64,000 nucleotides of DNA, from contig MGZB01000001.1 of the NCBI GenBank assembly GCA_001801995.1, positions 124,001 to 188,000 on the forward strand, read 5' to 3'. Shown here piece after piece: positions 29,701-36,936 of the stretch. Both the position numbers and the translations under genes were made by a program. Below the pieces are notes generated by a model that worked only from the letters and a program-made list of their open reading frames with translations, was not told the origin of the DNA and did no database searches. Source of the stretch: Gammaproteobacteria bacterium RIFOXYD12_FULL_61_37 (GTDB lineage: Bacteria; Pseudomonadota; Gammaproteobacteria; Chromatiales; Chromatiaceae). Positions within the stretch are counted from its first letter, which is position 1; the number at the start of each line of letters is the position of its first letter.

Positions 29701-29784
29701 GCCGAGATGTACGACCCGGATGTCTACGGCAAGACCACCTTCGAGCAGTTGAAGGTGGAGACTAATTTGGGAGCGGGGGAGTGA
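23773..29784 (+). CDS. yfhM: Bacterial alpha-2-macroglobulin (thioester type)
   Basis: A 2003-residue periplasmic protein that probably traps foreign proteases and protects the cell wall region. It has a signal peptide (residues 1-22, ending AFA) without a lipobox, unlike the lipoprotein YfhM of E. coli, and is about 350 residues longer than it. A series of macroglobulin beta-domains occupies most of the N-terminal 1300 residues. The reactive thioester motif C-W-E-Q is intact at 1488-1491 (GYPYTCWEQL), followed by the alpha/alpha thioester domain (SAYTALAFHWL, ENCAILGLF). It precedes pbpC, the classic pairing. An AAGGA site is upstream of the ATG. Confidence 0.93.
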   Translation: MSYLSRRLLLSIALLLSMPAFAAFDSAELPSSGELKIERITPEGEDVQPGNQIVIEFNRPVVAIGRMDRTAEEIPVTLSPALVCQWRWISTRTLACNLDDKNGMRPSTQYQMRVQPGIKTLDGVTIAEPVEHRFITSRPKVEGVDFRAWRTPVLPVLRVYWDQAVSKDSVLQHLYLKDAGDKRIPVQVSTDKEKRILPAWLSLPGEKAAVATAQDEQESDEGLQVVNGEEFRRVWIVESATELPPDQKIGLHIEPGLKPVVGDQPSVEARLVQEFDTFPEFGFAGVRCTNNAGNEVLVTVDEPQKTENFCNPLKAVSLEFSSPVSRKMVKEHLALDPPLGGKEPTADPWGDLSGEEDRVDFPHESGNRYGVWLPYGLKAAQGYKLRVDLKPPSLLDQAKSLFAGSESKETALKDRFGRGLKAPIAISFTTDHRLPNFLLEYEAAVLEKNVDSEVPLYVNNLKKFAWTFNRLTLDKSVQGLTHEVTLPKVVDIQYAVPAGVRQMLGQKSGAIWGQLATTPEITDEYINRTIFAQVTPFQVHLKLGHFNTLAWVTDMVTGLPVADAQVLIYQDSLSELNGPEGTEQRVKTDASGLAILPGTEEIDPNLEISQVWEPTAPRLMVQVRKGQDMALLPIWQSFEIDSYRSSGTSFYPSNERKFGHMLAWGTTAQGIYHPGDTIQYKLYVRNQDNQALVPPPLKGYWLEVVDPTGKVVKKVRDISLSEFGAVEGEFDIGKKAAVGWYDFNLKANFTQSAQEEEACPEGEGGESQECATQAEFSWTPMRVLVSDFTPAPFKVDNQLNGDLFHPGDMVEAETRASLHSGGPYTQAQARVTAMLSPTAFSSKHPAAAGFTFGVALESSEAQQLYQVTSPLDEKGELMTRFPIEAKGIFHGRLMVESAVQDDRGKSVAHQAQADYVGVDRLAGLRLSEWFYQAKSDIAADYLVVDDRGTPVPGAAVTLTLERKERTAARVKSAGNAYVPNTEVTLVKESECQGVSDATAKTCLLRAEKAGDYSLKATVTDTQGRVQVTETQLWVSGSDYVMWDEGSDAYLDLVPDKEGYHIGDTAKFLVKNPYPGAQALVTVERFGVIDRFVMPLKESAAVIELPIKPDYMPGFYLSVVVTSPRVEKPLVPVGQVDLGKPSFRIGYVQVPVKDAYKEIEVKASPDKESYRPGDRVHVGLQAQARHPKGEPIELAVAVLDEAVFDLIAQGKAYYDPYGGFYHLDDLDLRNYSLLTRLIGRQKFEKKGANPGGDGGASLDMRSVFKFVSYWNPSLKTNAEGKADIDFVVPDNLTGWRVLVLATTPSDRFGLGQANFKVNRPTEVRPEMPNQVTEGDRFEARFSVMNRTQQPRTLSVSLKAEGDIDSALPGQIEKTISLKPYERALVALPVKAKALKESREAEKGNVRFTAVAGDDSDRDGMTHDLPVHKQRSLDVAANYGTTLAPKVSETIAFPKDIYPDVGALSLSVSPSVIGNLEGAFRYMRGYPYTCWEQLLTRATMAAHFKSLNPYISERLKWPGHEKLPEQTLAQAAEFQAPNGGMAYFVATDDRADPYLSAYTALAFHWLKQGGHAVPETVETKLHDYLLNFLRRDEAPSFYTKGMASTVRAVALAALAEAKKVDFADLERYAPHVKEMSLFGKTHFALAALRIDGGETLTLDTAKAILAQGNETGGKFVFNETIDDSYSRILHSPLRENCAILGLFTALGETGFGRNLAADLPFKLVRTITQTRGGRDHWENTQENMFCMNALVDYSSVYETERPEMRVSASLDQTKFGETAFQAFRDSQVTFERPIESADVGRTALMEIDREGTGRLYYATRLSYALKAGASTDTNAGIEIHREYSMQKDGKWELLPKPYAIRQGDLVRVDLYVSVPAARNFVVVDDPIPGGFEPLNTDLATTSSVDAGKGAFQAAGGSLWFKYGDWSEYSFSFWSFYHKELLHHAARFYADYLPPGNYHLSYMAQAIGAGDFAVMPAMAAEMYDPDVYGKTTFEQLKVETNLGAGE

Positions 29785-29878
29785 GCAGTGGACGCAGTAA
29801 ACATTACGTTCACAGCGATAAGTAGGTGGTCTAATGAGTCACTCCAGGGGGCGCTAACGCGGCAAGGCCGGGGACGAT

Positions 29879-32101
29879 ATGATGGACTTTCTCTCCAGAC
29901 TGAAGCGCATTGGGGTGCGCAGGATTGGGCCGATGGTCCTGTTACTGGGCTGCGGCGGGCTCATCGTCGCGACCTGGCTCGATGTTACCCCCATCACCGG
30001 CTCCCTGCGCCAGATCGCCGGTCAGGCAGAATATGCCGAGATCACCGATCGCACCGGCGCGCCGCTGGGGGTCTCCTATCAGAACCGCTGGAACAGTTTC
30101 GACTATCTCCCCCTGCATAGCATGCCGGAGTTCCTGTTGCAGGCCTTTGTGGCCTCGGAAGACCGGCGCTTCCATAGCCACCGGGGGGTGGATTGGCGCG
30201 CCCTCGGTGGGGCCTTCTGGCAGAACCTGCGGTCCCTGTCGCGGGTGCGGGGCGGAAGCACCATCAGCGGCCAGGTGGTCCGGATCATTCACGAACGGCC
30301 GCGCAATCTCTGGTCGAAGTGGGTCGAGCTGTGGGAGTCCCTTTCCCTGGAGCGGCACACGGGCAAGCAGGAGATCCTGGAGTTTTACTGCAACGAGATT
30401 CCTTACGCCGCCAACCGGCGGGGTGTCTCCCAGGCCGCCTCCTACTATTTCGATCGCGATCTTTCCACTCTGACGAAGAAGGAGATGCTGGCCCTGGTGG
30501 TGCTGGCCCGTGCGCCCTCTGCCTATGACCTCTACCGTCATCCTGAACGGGCCGAATCGGCCATTCGGGCGCTGGCCCGCAAGCTGCGAGAACAGGAGTT
30601 GCTGACGGAGAAGGAGCTTTCCCGGATCGAACAGGGGCGGATGGAGCTGGCGAGACCCAAATTGCCGGTGGAGGCGGCCCACTTTGTCGGCCATGTGCGC
30701 AAGCTGGATTCGCGGAGCGAACGCGGGCTCCCCCTTCGCACGACCCTGGACGGCAACCTGCAACGGCGGACCCAGGAGATCCTGGGGCAACGGCTGAAAC
30801 GGCTGGCCCGGCTCCGGGTCCACAACGCCGCAGCCCTCATCGCCGATCATCGAACCGCCGAGATCCTGGGCTGGGTGGTCGTGGGAGGCGAGGAGGCGGC
30901 TGGTATCCCCAACCCTACCCACAAGATCGACGCCGTGACCGTGCCGCGCCAGCCGGGCTCGGCCCTCAAGCCCTTCCTTTACGCTCTGGCCCTGGAAAAG
31001 GGCTGGACGCCGGCAACCATCGTCGAGGATACCCCCATGGCCGAGACCATCGGCTCGGGGCTGCACGAGTTCAAGAACTACAGCCGCACCCACTACGGTA
31101 AGGTGAGCCTGCGGGAGGCCCTGGGCAATTCGCTCAACATCCCGGCCCTGCGTACCATCGGATTCACCGGTGTCGAGGAATATCTCAATCTGCTGCACCG
31201 GCTTGGATTTGCCAGCCTGAACCGGGACGCAGCGATCTACAACGACGGCCTTGCCTTGGGCAATGGCGAGGTCAGTCTGTATGAGATGGTGCAGGCCTTC
31301 GCCGCCCTGGCCCACCAAGGGGAATTCAGGCCCCTGCGCTGGAACCGGGATGACCAGGCCCCGCGTGACACCCAGCGGGTCTATTCGCCCGAGGCCGCCT
31401 CCCTGATCGGCAACATCCTCTCCGACCCCTGGGCGCGGCGGCTTGAATTCGGTTACGGCAGTGTGCTCAATCTGCCCGTTCAAACGGCGGTGAAGACCGG
31501 CACCTCGACCGATTACCGCGATGCCTGGACCCTGGGATTCGACTCCCGCTATGTGGTTGGCGTCTGGATGGGCAATCTCGATCGATCCCCCATGGACGGC
31601 GTCACTGGGGCCATAGGTCCGGCCCTGGCGCTGCGGTCCATCTTTGCGGAACTCCAGCGGGACAAGCAGACCCAGCCGCTCTACCTCAGTCCAAGATTGG
31701 TACGGAAGGGGATCTGCCAGGAAACAGAGGGAGAGGGCGGGGGCACGAACTGTCGCACCCGGACCGAATATTTCATTCCTGGCAGCGAGAACGATGCGGA
31801 GACGCTCGCCATCGAACCGCCGATTGTGCTTGCCCGTCCGACACCGGGTTTGCAGATGGCCTACGATCCCCGCGTCCCCGCCGGCTACCAGATCTTTCCC
31901 TTCCGCATCGAGGGTCTGAATGTGAACTGTGTCGCCGCTTGCGCGGTCTCCTGGTATCTCAACGGCCAGCTCCTGGCCGTCACTCCTGATGGCAACTACC
32001 GCTGGCCGGTCCAGCGCGGCAAACACGAGTTGAGGGTCGAGGTGCGGCAAGGGGAAGAAATGCTATTTGCCAGCCGGGATGTCCCTTTCTGGGTCAAGTA
32101 G
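29879..32101 (+). CDS. pbpC: Penicillin-binding protein 1C
   Basis: A 740-residue bifunctional peptidoglycan synthase. The N-terminal membrane anchor is at about 15-35. The GT51 glycosyltransferase domain has the catalytic glutamate E94 (SEDRRFHSHRGVD) and RGGSTISGQVVR. The transpeptidase domain has S361-A-L-K364, S418-L-N420 and K539-T-G541. The last 90 residues form the BiPBP_C domain (NVNCVAACAVSWYLNGQ) typical of PBP1C. It follows the alpha-2-macroglobulin gene by 94 bases, and the pair is thought to act together to repair the wall and guard it. The 3' end overlaps the convergent yihY-like gene by 39 bases. Start ATG 29879, with the next codon also ATG. Confidence 0.96.
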   Translation: MMDFLSRLKRIGVRRIGPMVLLLGCGGLIVATWLDVTPITGSLRQIAGQAEYAEITDRTGAPLGVSYQNRWNSFDYLPLHSMPEFLLQAFVASEDRRFHSHRGVDWRALGGAFWQNLRSLSRVRGGSTISGQVVRIIHERPRNLWSKWVELWESLSLERHTGKQEILEFYCNEIPYAANRRGVSQAASYYFDRDLSTLTKKEMLALVVLARAPSAYDLYRHPERAESAIRALARKLREQELLTEKELSRIEQGRMELARPKLPVEAAHFVGHVRKLDSRSERGLPLRTTLDGNLQRRTQEILGQRLKRLARLRVHNAAALIADHRTAEILGWVVVGGEEAAGIPNPTHKIDAVTVPRQPGSALKPFLYALALEKGWTPATIVEDTPMAETIGSGLHEFKNYSRTHYGKVSLREALGNSLNIPALRTIGFTGVEEYLNLLHRLGFASLNRDAAIYNDGLALGNGEVSLYEMVQAFAALAHQGEFRPLRWNRDDQAPRDTQRVYSPEAASLIGNILSDPWARRLEFGYGSVLNLPVQTAVKTGTSTDYRDAWTLGFDSRYVVGVWMGNLDRSPMDGVTGAIGPALALRSIFAELQRDKQTQPLYLSPRLVRKGICQETEGEGGGTNCRTRTEYFIPGSENDAETLAIEPPIVLARPTPGLQMAYDPRVPAGYQIFPFRIEGLNVNCVAACAVSWYLNGQLLAVTPDGNYRWPVQRGKHELRVEVRQGEEMLFASRDVPFWVK

Positions 32102-32977
32102 CGCCTTATCCTTCATCTCCCGCTGGAGTTGCTCGTATTCGGCGATGACCTGCGCCCCGAACAAGAGGATGAAGGCAGCCGCCTCGAAGCTGAGGAGGGC
32201 GACAATGGCACTGGCCAGTGAACCGTAAATGATGTTGACCAGGGAGAGGGATGCGAAATACCAGACCAGCAGGTGACGCACCGCCTCCCACAGCAGGCCA
32301 GCGGTGACGCCGCCGATCAATGCCAGGCGGAAGGAGAGGTTGCCCGTGGGCATGACGAGGTAAAGGGCGCTCAGCAACAGGATCAACCCGGCGACGCCCA
32401 GCAGATAAAGGACCATGCCAGCGGCGCCGCTCAGATCCCAAGTCTGCCCCAGAAGCAGCATCGGCTTGTTGCCGAGCGTTTGCAGCGCGCCGTTGATGAA
32501 GGTGATCAGGAGGATACCCACACCGATCAGCAGGATGAAAGCGAAGGGAATGGCGGCCGAGACCAGAGGATGTCTGCTGTGTGTCTCCTCGCGGTGGTGG
32601 AAGATGGCGGCCATGGCCTTCTCCAGCACGGTAAAGGCGATGGTGGAGAAGAACAGCAGCATCAGGGTGCCGATCCAGCCCACCAGATGGCGGTGGTCAA
32701 GGAAGGCGCCGACCTCGTGGGTGAGGGTGTCCGCCTCGGCGGGCAGGATCAGGGAAAGATTGGTCTTGATGGTCTCCAGCAGGGGCTCGGGTTCCATGAA
32801 GTGCGACAGGCCGACCAACAGCAGCCCCAGCAGAGGGATCAGCGACAGCAGTCCGTTGTAGGCCACGGCCCCGGACAACAGGATGCCCTGATTCGCACCG
32901 AAGGCATTGATGACTCGCCACAGAAACCGGAACGGGTGACGGGCGATTTCCTGGGCGGGAGATTGGGGCGGTGGCAT
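32063..32977 (-). CDS. yihY: YihY family inner membrane protein
   Basis: A 304-residue polytopic membrane protein of the YihY/BrkB (formerly RNase BN) family, with about six hydrophobic segments. Family features are AYNGLLSLIPLLGLLLVG near the N-terminus and SLVNIIYGSLASAIVALLSFEAAAFILLFGAQVIAEYE near the end (positions about 245-283). Its function is unknown; the old RNase assignment was an error. The coding end overlaps that of pbpC on the other strand. It is followed upstream, at 12 bases, by the TauE/SafE-like gene, so the two may share a transcript with ampG. Confidence 0.9.
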   Translation of the reverse strand: MPPPQSPAQEIARHPFRFLWRVINAFGANQGILLSGAVAYNGLLSLIPLLGLLLVGLSHFMEPEPLLETIKTNLSLILPAEADTLTHEVGAFLDHRHLVGWIGTLMLLFFSTIAFTVLEKAMAAIFHHREETHSRHPLVSAAIPFAFILLIGVGILLITFINGALQTLGNKPMLLLGQTWDLSGAAGMVLYLLGVAGLILLLSALYLVMPTGNLSFRLALIGGVTAGLLWEAVRHLLVWYFASLSLVNIIYGSLASAIVALLSFEAAAFILLFGAQVIAEYEQLQREMKDKALLDPERDIPAGK

Positions 32978-32988
32978 GGGAGGCCCTG

Positions 32989-33675
32989 TCAGGGAGTCAG
33001 ATCCGCCAGCCCCGTGGCCCTGGCGATGGCGAGCAGGCCAAAGAGCATCACCAGCAGACCGGCAACGGACTTGACCCAGGGACGGCGGATGAATTTCTGC
33101 AACGCCCCGGCAGCGGCCCCCATAAGCAGAAGGTTCGGCAATGTGCCGAGACCGAAGGCAAGCATCAGCAACGCGCCATGCAGAATGCCGCCCGCAGAGA
33201 CGGCCCAGATAAGGGCGCTATAGACCAGTCCGCAGGGTAGCCAGCCCCAGATCAGCCCCAGGCTGAATGCCTGCAAGACCGTGCGCACGGGCATGAAACG
33301 GCGCCCAAGGGGTTCCAGCCGCTTCCAGACCGGGCCACCGATCTCCTCCAGCCTTACCAGGATGCGCCACCAGCCGGCCAGATAGAGGCCCAGCAGAATC
33401 ATGAAGATCCCGGCGATGATCAGCAAGATATGCTGCGCCCGGTCCAGGGCGCTGAATTCCGCCAGCAGCAGGCCCAGACCACCCATGATGCCGCCTGCGA
33501 CGGTATAGCTGAGGATGCGGCCGCCGTTATAGCCCAGGTGGAACGGCATCTGGTCGGTGCCCTTGCCCTGGGGCAGGCCGAGGGTCAGGGCGCCGACGAT
33601 GCCCCCGCACATCCCGGCGCAATGCACACCACCAAGCAGGCCAACCAGAAAAGCACCAGCAAGGGTTTCGATCAT
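32989..33675 (-). CDS. TauE/SafE-like (DsbD_2 domain) membrane protein
   Basis: A 228-residue inner membrane protein with about six hydrophobic helices. The N-terminal HCAGMCGG motif (residues 18-25) and the mid-protein LIWGWLPCGLVYSAL segment place it in the DsbD_2/UreH-like branch often annotated as sulfite exporter TauE/SafE family. Related proteins accompany cytochrome oxidase assembly or metal transport genes, and the Cys/His residues hint at metal or thiol chemistry. The substrate is unknown. It overlaps ampG by 4 bases, implying coupled translation. Confidence 0.82.
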   Translation of the reverse strand: MIETLAGAFLVGLLGGVHCAGMCGGIVGALTLGLPQGKGTDQMPFHLGYNGGRILSYTVAGGIMGGLGLLLAEFSALDRAQHILLIIAGIFMILLGLYLAGWWRILVRLEEIGGPVWKRLEPLGRRFMPVRTVLQAFSLGLIWGWLPCGLVYSALIWAVSAGGILHGALLMLAFGLGTLPNLLLMGAAAGALQKFIRRPWVKSVAGLLVMLFGLLAIARATGLADLTP

Positions 33676-35234
33676 CTCTGTTCCTTATTGGGGTTGGCGA
33701 TCTCCAGGCGTTTACCGACGATCCACACCAGGATCAACACCGGCACACCGATCAGCGAGGTAAAAGTGAAGAAGCCGGGATAGCCGATGCCATCGACGAT
33801 GGTGCCGGAATAGCCGCCGATGACCTTGGGGAATAGGGTCATCAGGGAGCTGAATATGGCGTATTGCACCGCCGTGAAGGAGACGCTGGTCAGTGACGAG
33901 ATAAAGGCGATGAAGGCCGCGCCGGCCAGCCCCGCCTCGAAGTTGTCGAAGCCCACCGCCAGGTACATCATCGGCAGGTTATGGCCCATGTGGGCCAACA
34001 GGATGAAAACGGCATTGGCCGCCACCGCCAGCACCGCCCCCAGCATCAGAATACGCACGACCCCGAAACGGGTGACCAGCAAGCCGCCGAAGATCCCGCC
34101 GAAGATGCTCACGACCACCCCGAAGGTCTTGACGGCCGTGGCAATCTCCACCTTGGAGAAACCCATGTCCTGATAAAAGACGTTGGAAATCACCCCCAGC
34201 ACGATATCGGAGATACGATAAAAACCGATCAGCGCCAGCAGCAGCAGGGCCGTCTTCAAACCATAACGGCGGAAAAAATCGGCGATGGGCTCAACCCAGG
34301 TGTCGCGCGCCATGTCACGATTGACCAGTCCCAGCAGCACCAGTGCCCAGCCGATCAGCACCGCCACCCCGATCGCCAGAAAGAAGTGGAGCGCCTCCAG
34401 CAGAAAGCCGGTGAATACCCCGCCCCCCGCAGCCAGTTTCAGCCAAGCGAAGGGTTCTGATCCCAGGAAAAATCCGCCCACGAAGCCCGATGCGGCCCCG
34501 GCAAAGACCGCCAGCAGGCGTATGTAGCTCATGGTGGTGTAATGGTGCCTGTCAAGCTGACGGCGTTCCGGCTCTGGAATCAACAGGGTAGTGACAACCC
34601 CGACCAGGATGGTGCAGGCCATGATCAGATAGGTCGATTGCCAGGCGCCATGGACATACTGTCCCTTCTCCGAGCCGAAGGAAGCGGCCAGAAACAGGGC
34701 GCCCGCCCCCGACACCACCATCCCCAGGCGATAGCCTGCAATGTAGGTGGAAGACATCAGGGCCTGGAGGCGCGACTCCGCCGACTCGATGCGGTAGGCG
34801 TCGATCACGATGTCCTGAGTCGCGGCAGAGAAACCGAGCAGCACCGCCGCCAACGCCATCCGCACCAGACTATCCTGCCCCGAGGCCGGGTCGATCATGC
34901 CCATGAGGACGATTGCAACCATGATGGAACACTGGGCCACCAGCAACCAGGCCCGCCGCCTGCCAAGCCATTGGGTCAGAAACGGCAGGGGCAACTTGTC
35001 GATCAATGGCGCCCAGACGAACTTGAAGGAGTAGGCCAGGGCCGCCCAACTGAAAAAGGTCACCGACTTCCGTTCCACCCCCGCCTCCCCCAGCCATAAC
35101 GACAGAGAGGAGAAGATCAGCAGCAGCGGAATCCCGGCCGAAAAGCCGAGGAAGAGCATGGTAACGACACGGGGATGGAGAAAGGCGCGAAGGGACTCTC
35201 GCCAGGTGCATGGCTCGGCGGGGCTGTCTGGCAT
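33672..35234 (-). CDS. ampG: AmpG-like muropeptide permease (MFS)
   Basis: A 520-residue major facilitator with 12-14 hydrophobic segments. AmpG-type features are GFSAGIPLLLIFSSLSLWL near the N-terminus, ALAYSFKFVWAPLID, the WLGRRRAWLL loop and DIVIDAYRIE. It would import anhydromuropeptides released by the lytic transglycosylases (mltB and slt at 9-14 kb, for example) for recycling. It is the first gene of ampG-SafE-like-yihY on the minus strand. Upstream lies the remnant of an IS66 element. Confidence 0.93.
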   Translation of the reverse strand: MPDSPAEPCTWRESLRAFLHPRVVTMLFLGFSAGIPLLLIFSSLSLWLGEAGVERKSVTFFSWAALAYSFKFVWAPLIDKLPLPFLTQWLGRRRAWLLVAQCSIMVAIVLMGMIDPASGQDSLVRMALAAVLLGFSAATQDIVIDAYRIESAESRLQALMSSTYIAGYRLGMVVSGAGALFLAASFGSEKGQYVHGAWQSTYLIMACTILVGVVTTLLIPEPERRQLDRHHYTTMSYIRLLAVFAGAASGFVGGFFLGSEPFAWLKLAAGGGVFTGFLLEALHFFLAIGVAVLIGWALVLLGLVNRDMARDTWVEPIADFFRRYGLKTALLLLALIGFYRISDIVLGVISNVFYQDMGFSKVEIATAVKTFGVVVSIFGGIFGGLLVTRFGVVRILMLGAVLAVAANAVFILLAHMGHNLPMMYLAVGFDNFEAGLAGAAFIAFISSLTSVSFTAVQYAIFSSLMTLFPKVIGGYSGTIVDGIGYPGFFTFTSLIGVPVLILVWIVGKRLEIANPNKEQR

Positions 35235-35359
35235 GTGGGTTCAGATCCTTGGGATGCGGCGTGGGGGGATTATAGCCCCTGGCAGCCCGTTCTTGATCGC
35301 TCCCGCGCCGGAACCTGCGAACAATCACACCCGACCTTGTTCCCCTCCCAATTGCGGTA

Positions 35360-35721
35360 TCTTTCCCGAACAGGTTGCCCATCCAATCACCGGTACCTGC
35401 GACCGGCACCCTGTGGTGGTGGGTCAGATGCACGGCGGCGGCTTTGATGCACGGCCCGTACTGCACCGGCGCCTTAACCTCCGCCGGAAATTCACCCCGA
35501 TGCCGCTTGCCGCACGGGCAACGTGCTTCCAGCACCTGATGCTCGGTGACTTCATGACGCAGCGGCGGAATCTCGAATACTTGGTGGGTCTCGACCACCA
35601 CCGCTTCGGTCAGCGGACGATGGCAGGCATAGCATCTACTCGGCGGCCGGTGCGTTTAGACGTGGTCCGGTTGCGCGACCCTCTTCAGTGCGTGGCCGGG
35701 GTGCCCCTTTTGACCTCCCAT
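35360..35721 (-). pseudogene. tnpC: IS66-family transposase (TnpC) remnant
   Basis: Reading leftward, MGGQKGHPGHALKRVAQPD is followed by an in-frame TAA. The same frame then continues through CYACHRPLTEAVVVETHQVF, the zinc-finger half RCPCGKRHRGEFP, VQYGPCIKAAAVHLTHHH and WMGNLFG. This is the zinc-finger-binding and following segment of IS66 transposases. The N-terminal part, the catalytic domain and the accessory tnpA/tnpB genes are missing. The rest of the 561-base gap between ampG and gnnB (35235-35359 and 35722-35795) holds nothing recognised. Confidence 0.85.
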
Positions 35722-35795
35722 TCGCCGCTGCACCTCGATAGTGGCCAGGATGCCGCGCAAAGGGGTTGCCGCCATTGCGAAAAGTTCACTGCCTC

Positions 35796-36914
35796 TCAGC
35801 CCAGCTCTCTAACCACTTCGCAGACCCGCTCGACCTCATCTTTTCGCATGTCGGGGAAGATGGGCAGGGAGAGGGTTTCGCCGCAAAGCCGGTCGGTGAC
35901 CGGTAGATCGCCGGGCCGGTAGCCGAGCTGGGAATACACCGACTGGAGGTGGAGCCCCAGCGGGTAACACTGGCTGTGACCGATATTGGCTTCCTTGAGG
36001 GCAGCCCGCATGGCATCACGGCGTGGGTGGCGAATGGTGTAGAGATTGAAAGCATGGCGGCCGTTGGCAGGCCGTGAGGGGCGCACTAGCCTCAGATCAG
36101 CCAGGCCTTGATCGTATTGATCCGCGACCCGGATACGCGCCGCGATGTCTTGCTCGATCTTCCGCAGCTTGATACGCAGCAGGGCGGCCTGGATCTCGTC
36201 TAGCCGGCTGTTATAGCCCAGCTCGTCGTGCATGAAGGGTGATTGGGCGCCATGATTGCGCAGTTTAATCAGGTGGTCGCGGATCGCATCGCTGCCGGTG
36301 GTGATCAGGCCACCGTCGCCGTAGCAACCCAACACCTTGGTGGGATAAAAACTGAAGCAGCCGCAATACCCCTGCGTACCGACCTGCTTACCGCCATGCA
36401 TGGCCCCGAAGGCCTGGGCACCATCCTCCACAATGGAAAGCCCATGCTCGCTGGCGATAGAACCCAATGCATCCATGTCAGCCGGATGCCCGAAGATATG
36501 GACCGGCAGAATGGCCTTCACATCAGTATCAATCTTATTCCGTACGCTGCTGGGATCGAGGGTGAAGCTGTCCGGGTCGATATCGGCGAAGACAGGCGTG
36601 GCACCGACCTTCGAGATGGCCTCTGCTGTGGCAAAGAAGGTGAAGGGGGTGGTGATGACCTTGTCGCCGGGGCCGATCCCCAGGGCGCGCAAGGAAAGCT
36701 CGATGGCGTCGGTTCCGTTGGCAACGGAGACGGCATGGGCGCAGCCCAGGTAGGCGGCAACCTCCTGCTCGAACATACGCACATTGGGCCCGAGGATGAA
36801 GGCGCCGCTTTGGCCGGCCTCGCCGATCATCTCCATCCATTCGGCGCGTAGGGCGTCGAACTCATTTTGAAGGCGCAGGTAGGGGACCGGAAGGGGCTGT
36901 TGCTGGTTGCTCAT
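35796..36914 (-). CDS. gnnB: DegT/DnrJ/EryC1 aminotransferase, probable GnnB
   Basis: A 372-residue PLP-dependent sugar aminotransferase. The PLP lysine is K193 in CFSFYPTKVLG, and the conserved VEDGAQAFGA (catalytic Asp/Gln region) and VHIFGHPADMDAL are intact. Its partner 22 bases upstream is a Gfo/Idh/MocA dehydrogenase. Such a pair in a Gram-negative LPS background matches GnnA/GnnB, which turn UDP-GlcNAc into its 3-amino analogue for lipid A with amide-linked acyl chains. The alternative is a WbpB/WbpE-like pair for UDP-GlcNAc(3NAc)A in O-antigen, but the expected WbpA and WbpD genes are not here. The enzyme class is sure; the exact substrate is inferred. Confidence 0.75.
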   Translation of the reverse strand: MSNQQQPLPVPYLRLQNEFDALRAEWMEMIGEAGQSGAFILGPNVRMFEQEVAAYLGCAHAVSVANGTDAIELSLRALGIGPGDKVITTPFTFFATAEAISKVGATPVFADIDPDSFTLDPSSVRNKIDTDVKAILPVHIFGHPADMDALGSIASEHGLSIVEDGAQAFGAMHGGKQVGTQGYCGCFSFYPTKVLGCYGDGGLITTGSDAIRDHLIKLRNHGAQSPFMHDELGYNSRLDEIQAALLRIKLRKIEQDIAARIRVADQYDQGLADLRLVRPSRPANGRHAFNLYTIRHPRRDAMRAALKEANIGHSQCYPLGLHLQSVYSQLGYRPGDLPVTDRLCGETLSLPIFPDMRKDEVERVCEVVRELG

Positions 36915-36936
36915 GTAAGGGAATCTCTAATCGGAG

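Noticed and set aside
29942-32050. A 702-codon open frame antisense to pbpC
   Set aside because: Fully inside a gene with all catalytic motifs; no family features.
35158-35922. A 254-codon plus-strand frame over the IS66 remnant
   Set aside because: The opposite strand shows clear IS66 similarity; this frame crosses three unrelated units and is a shadow.
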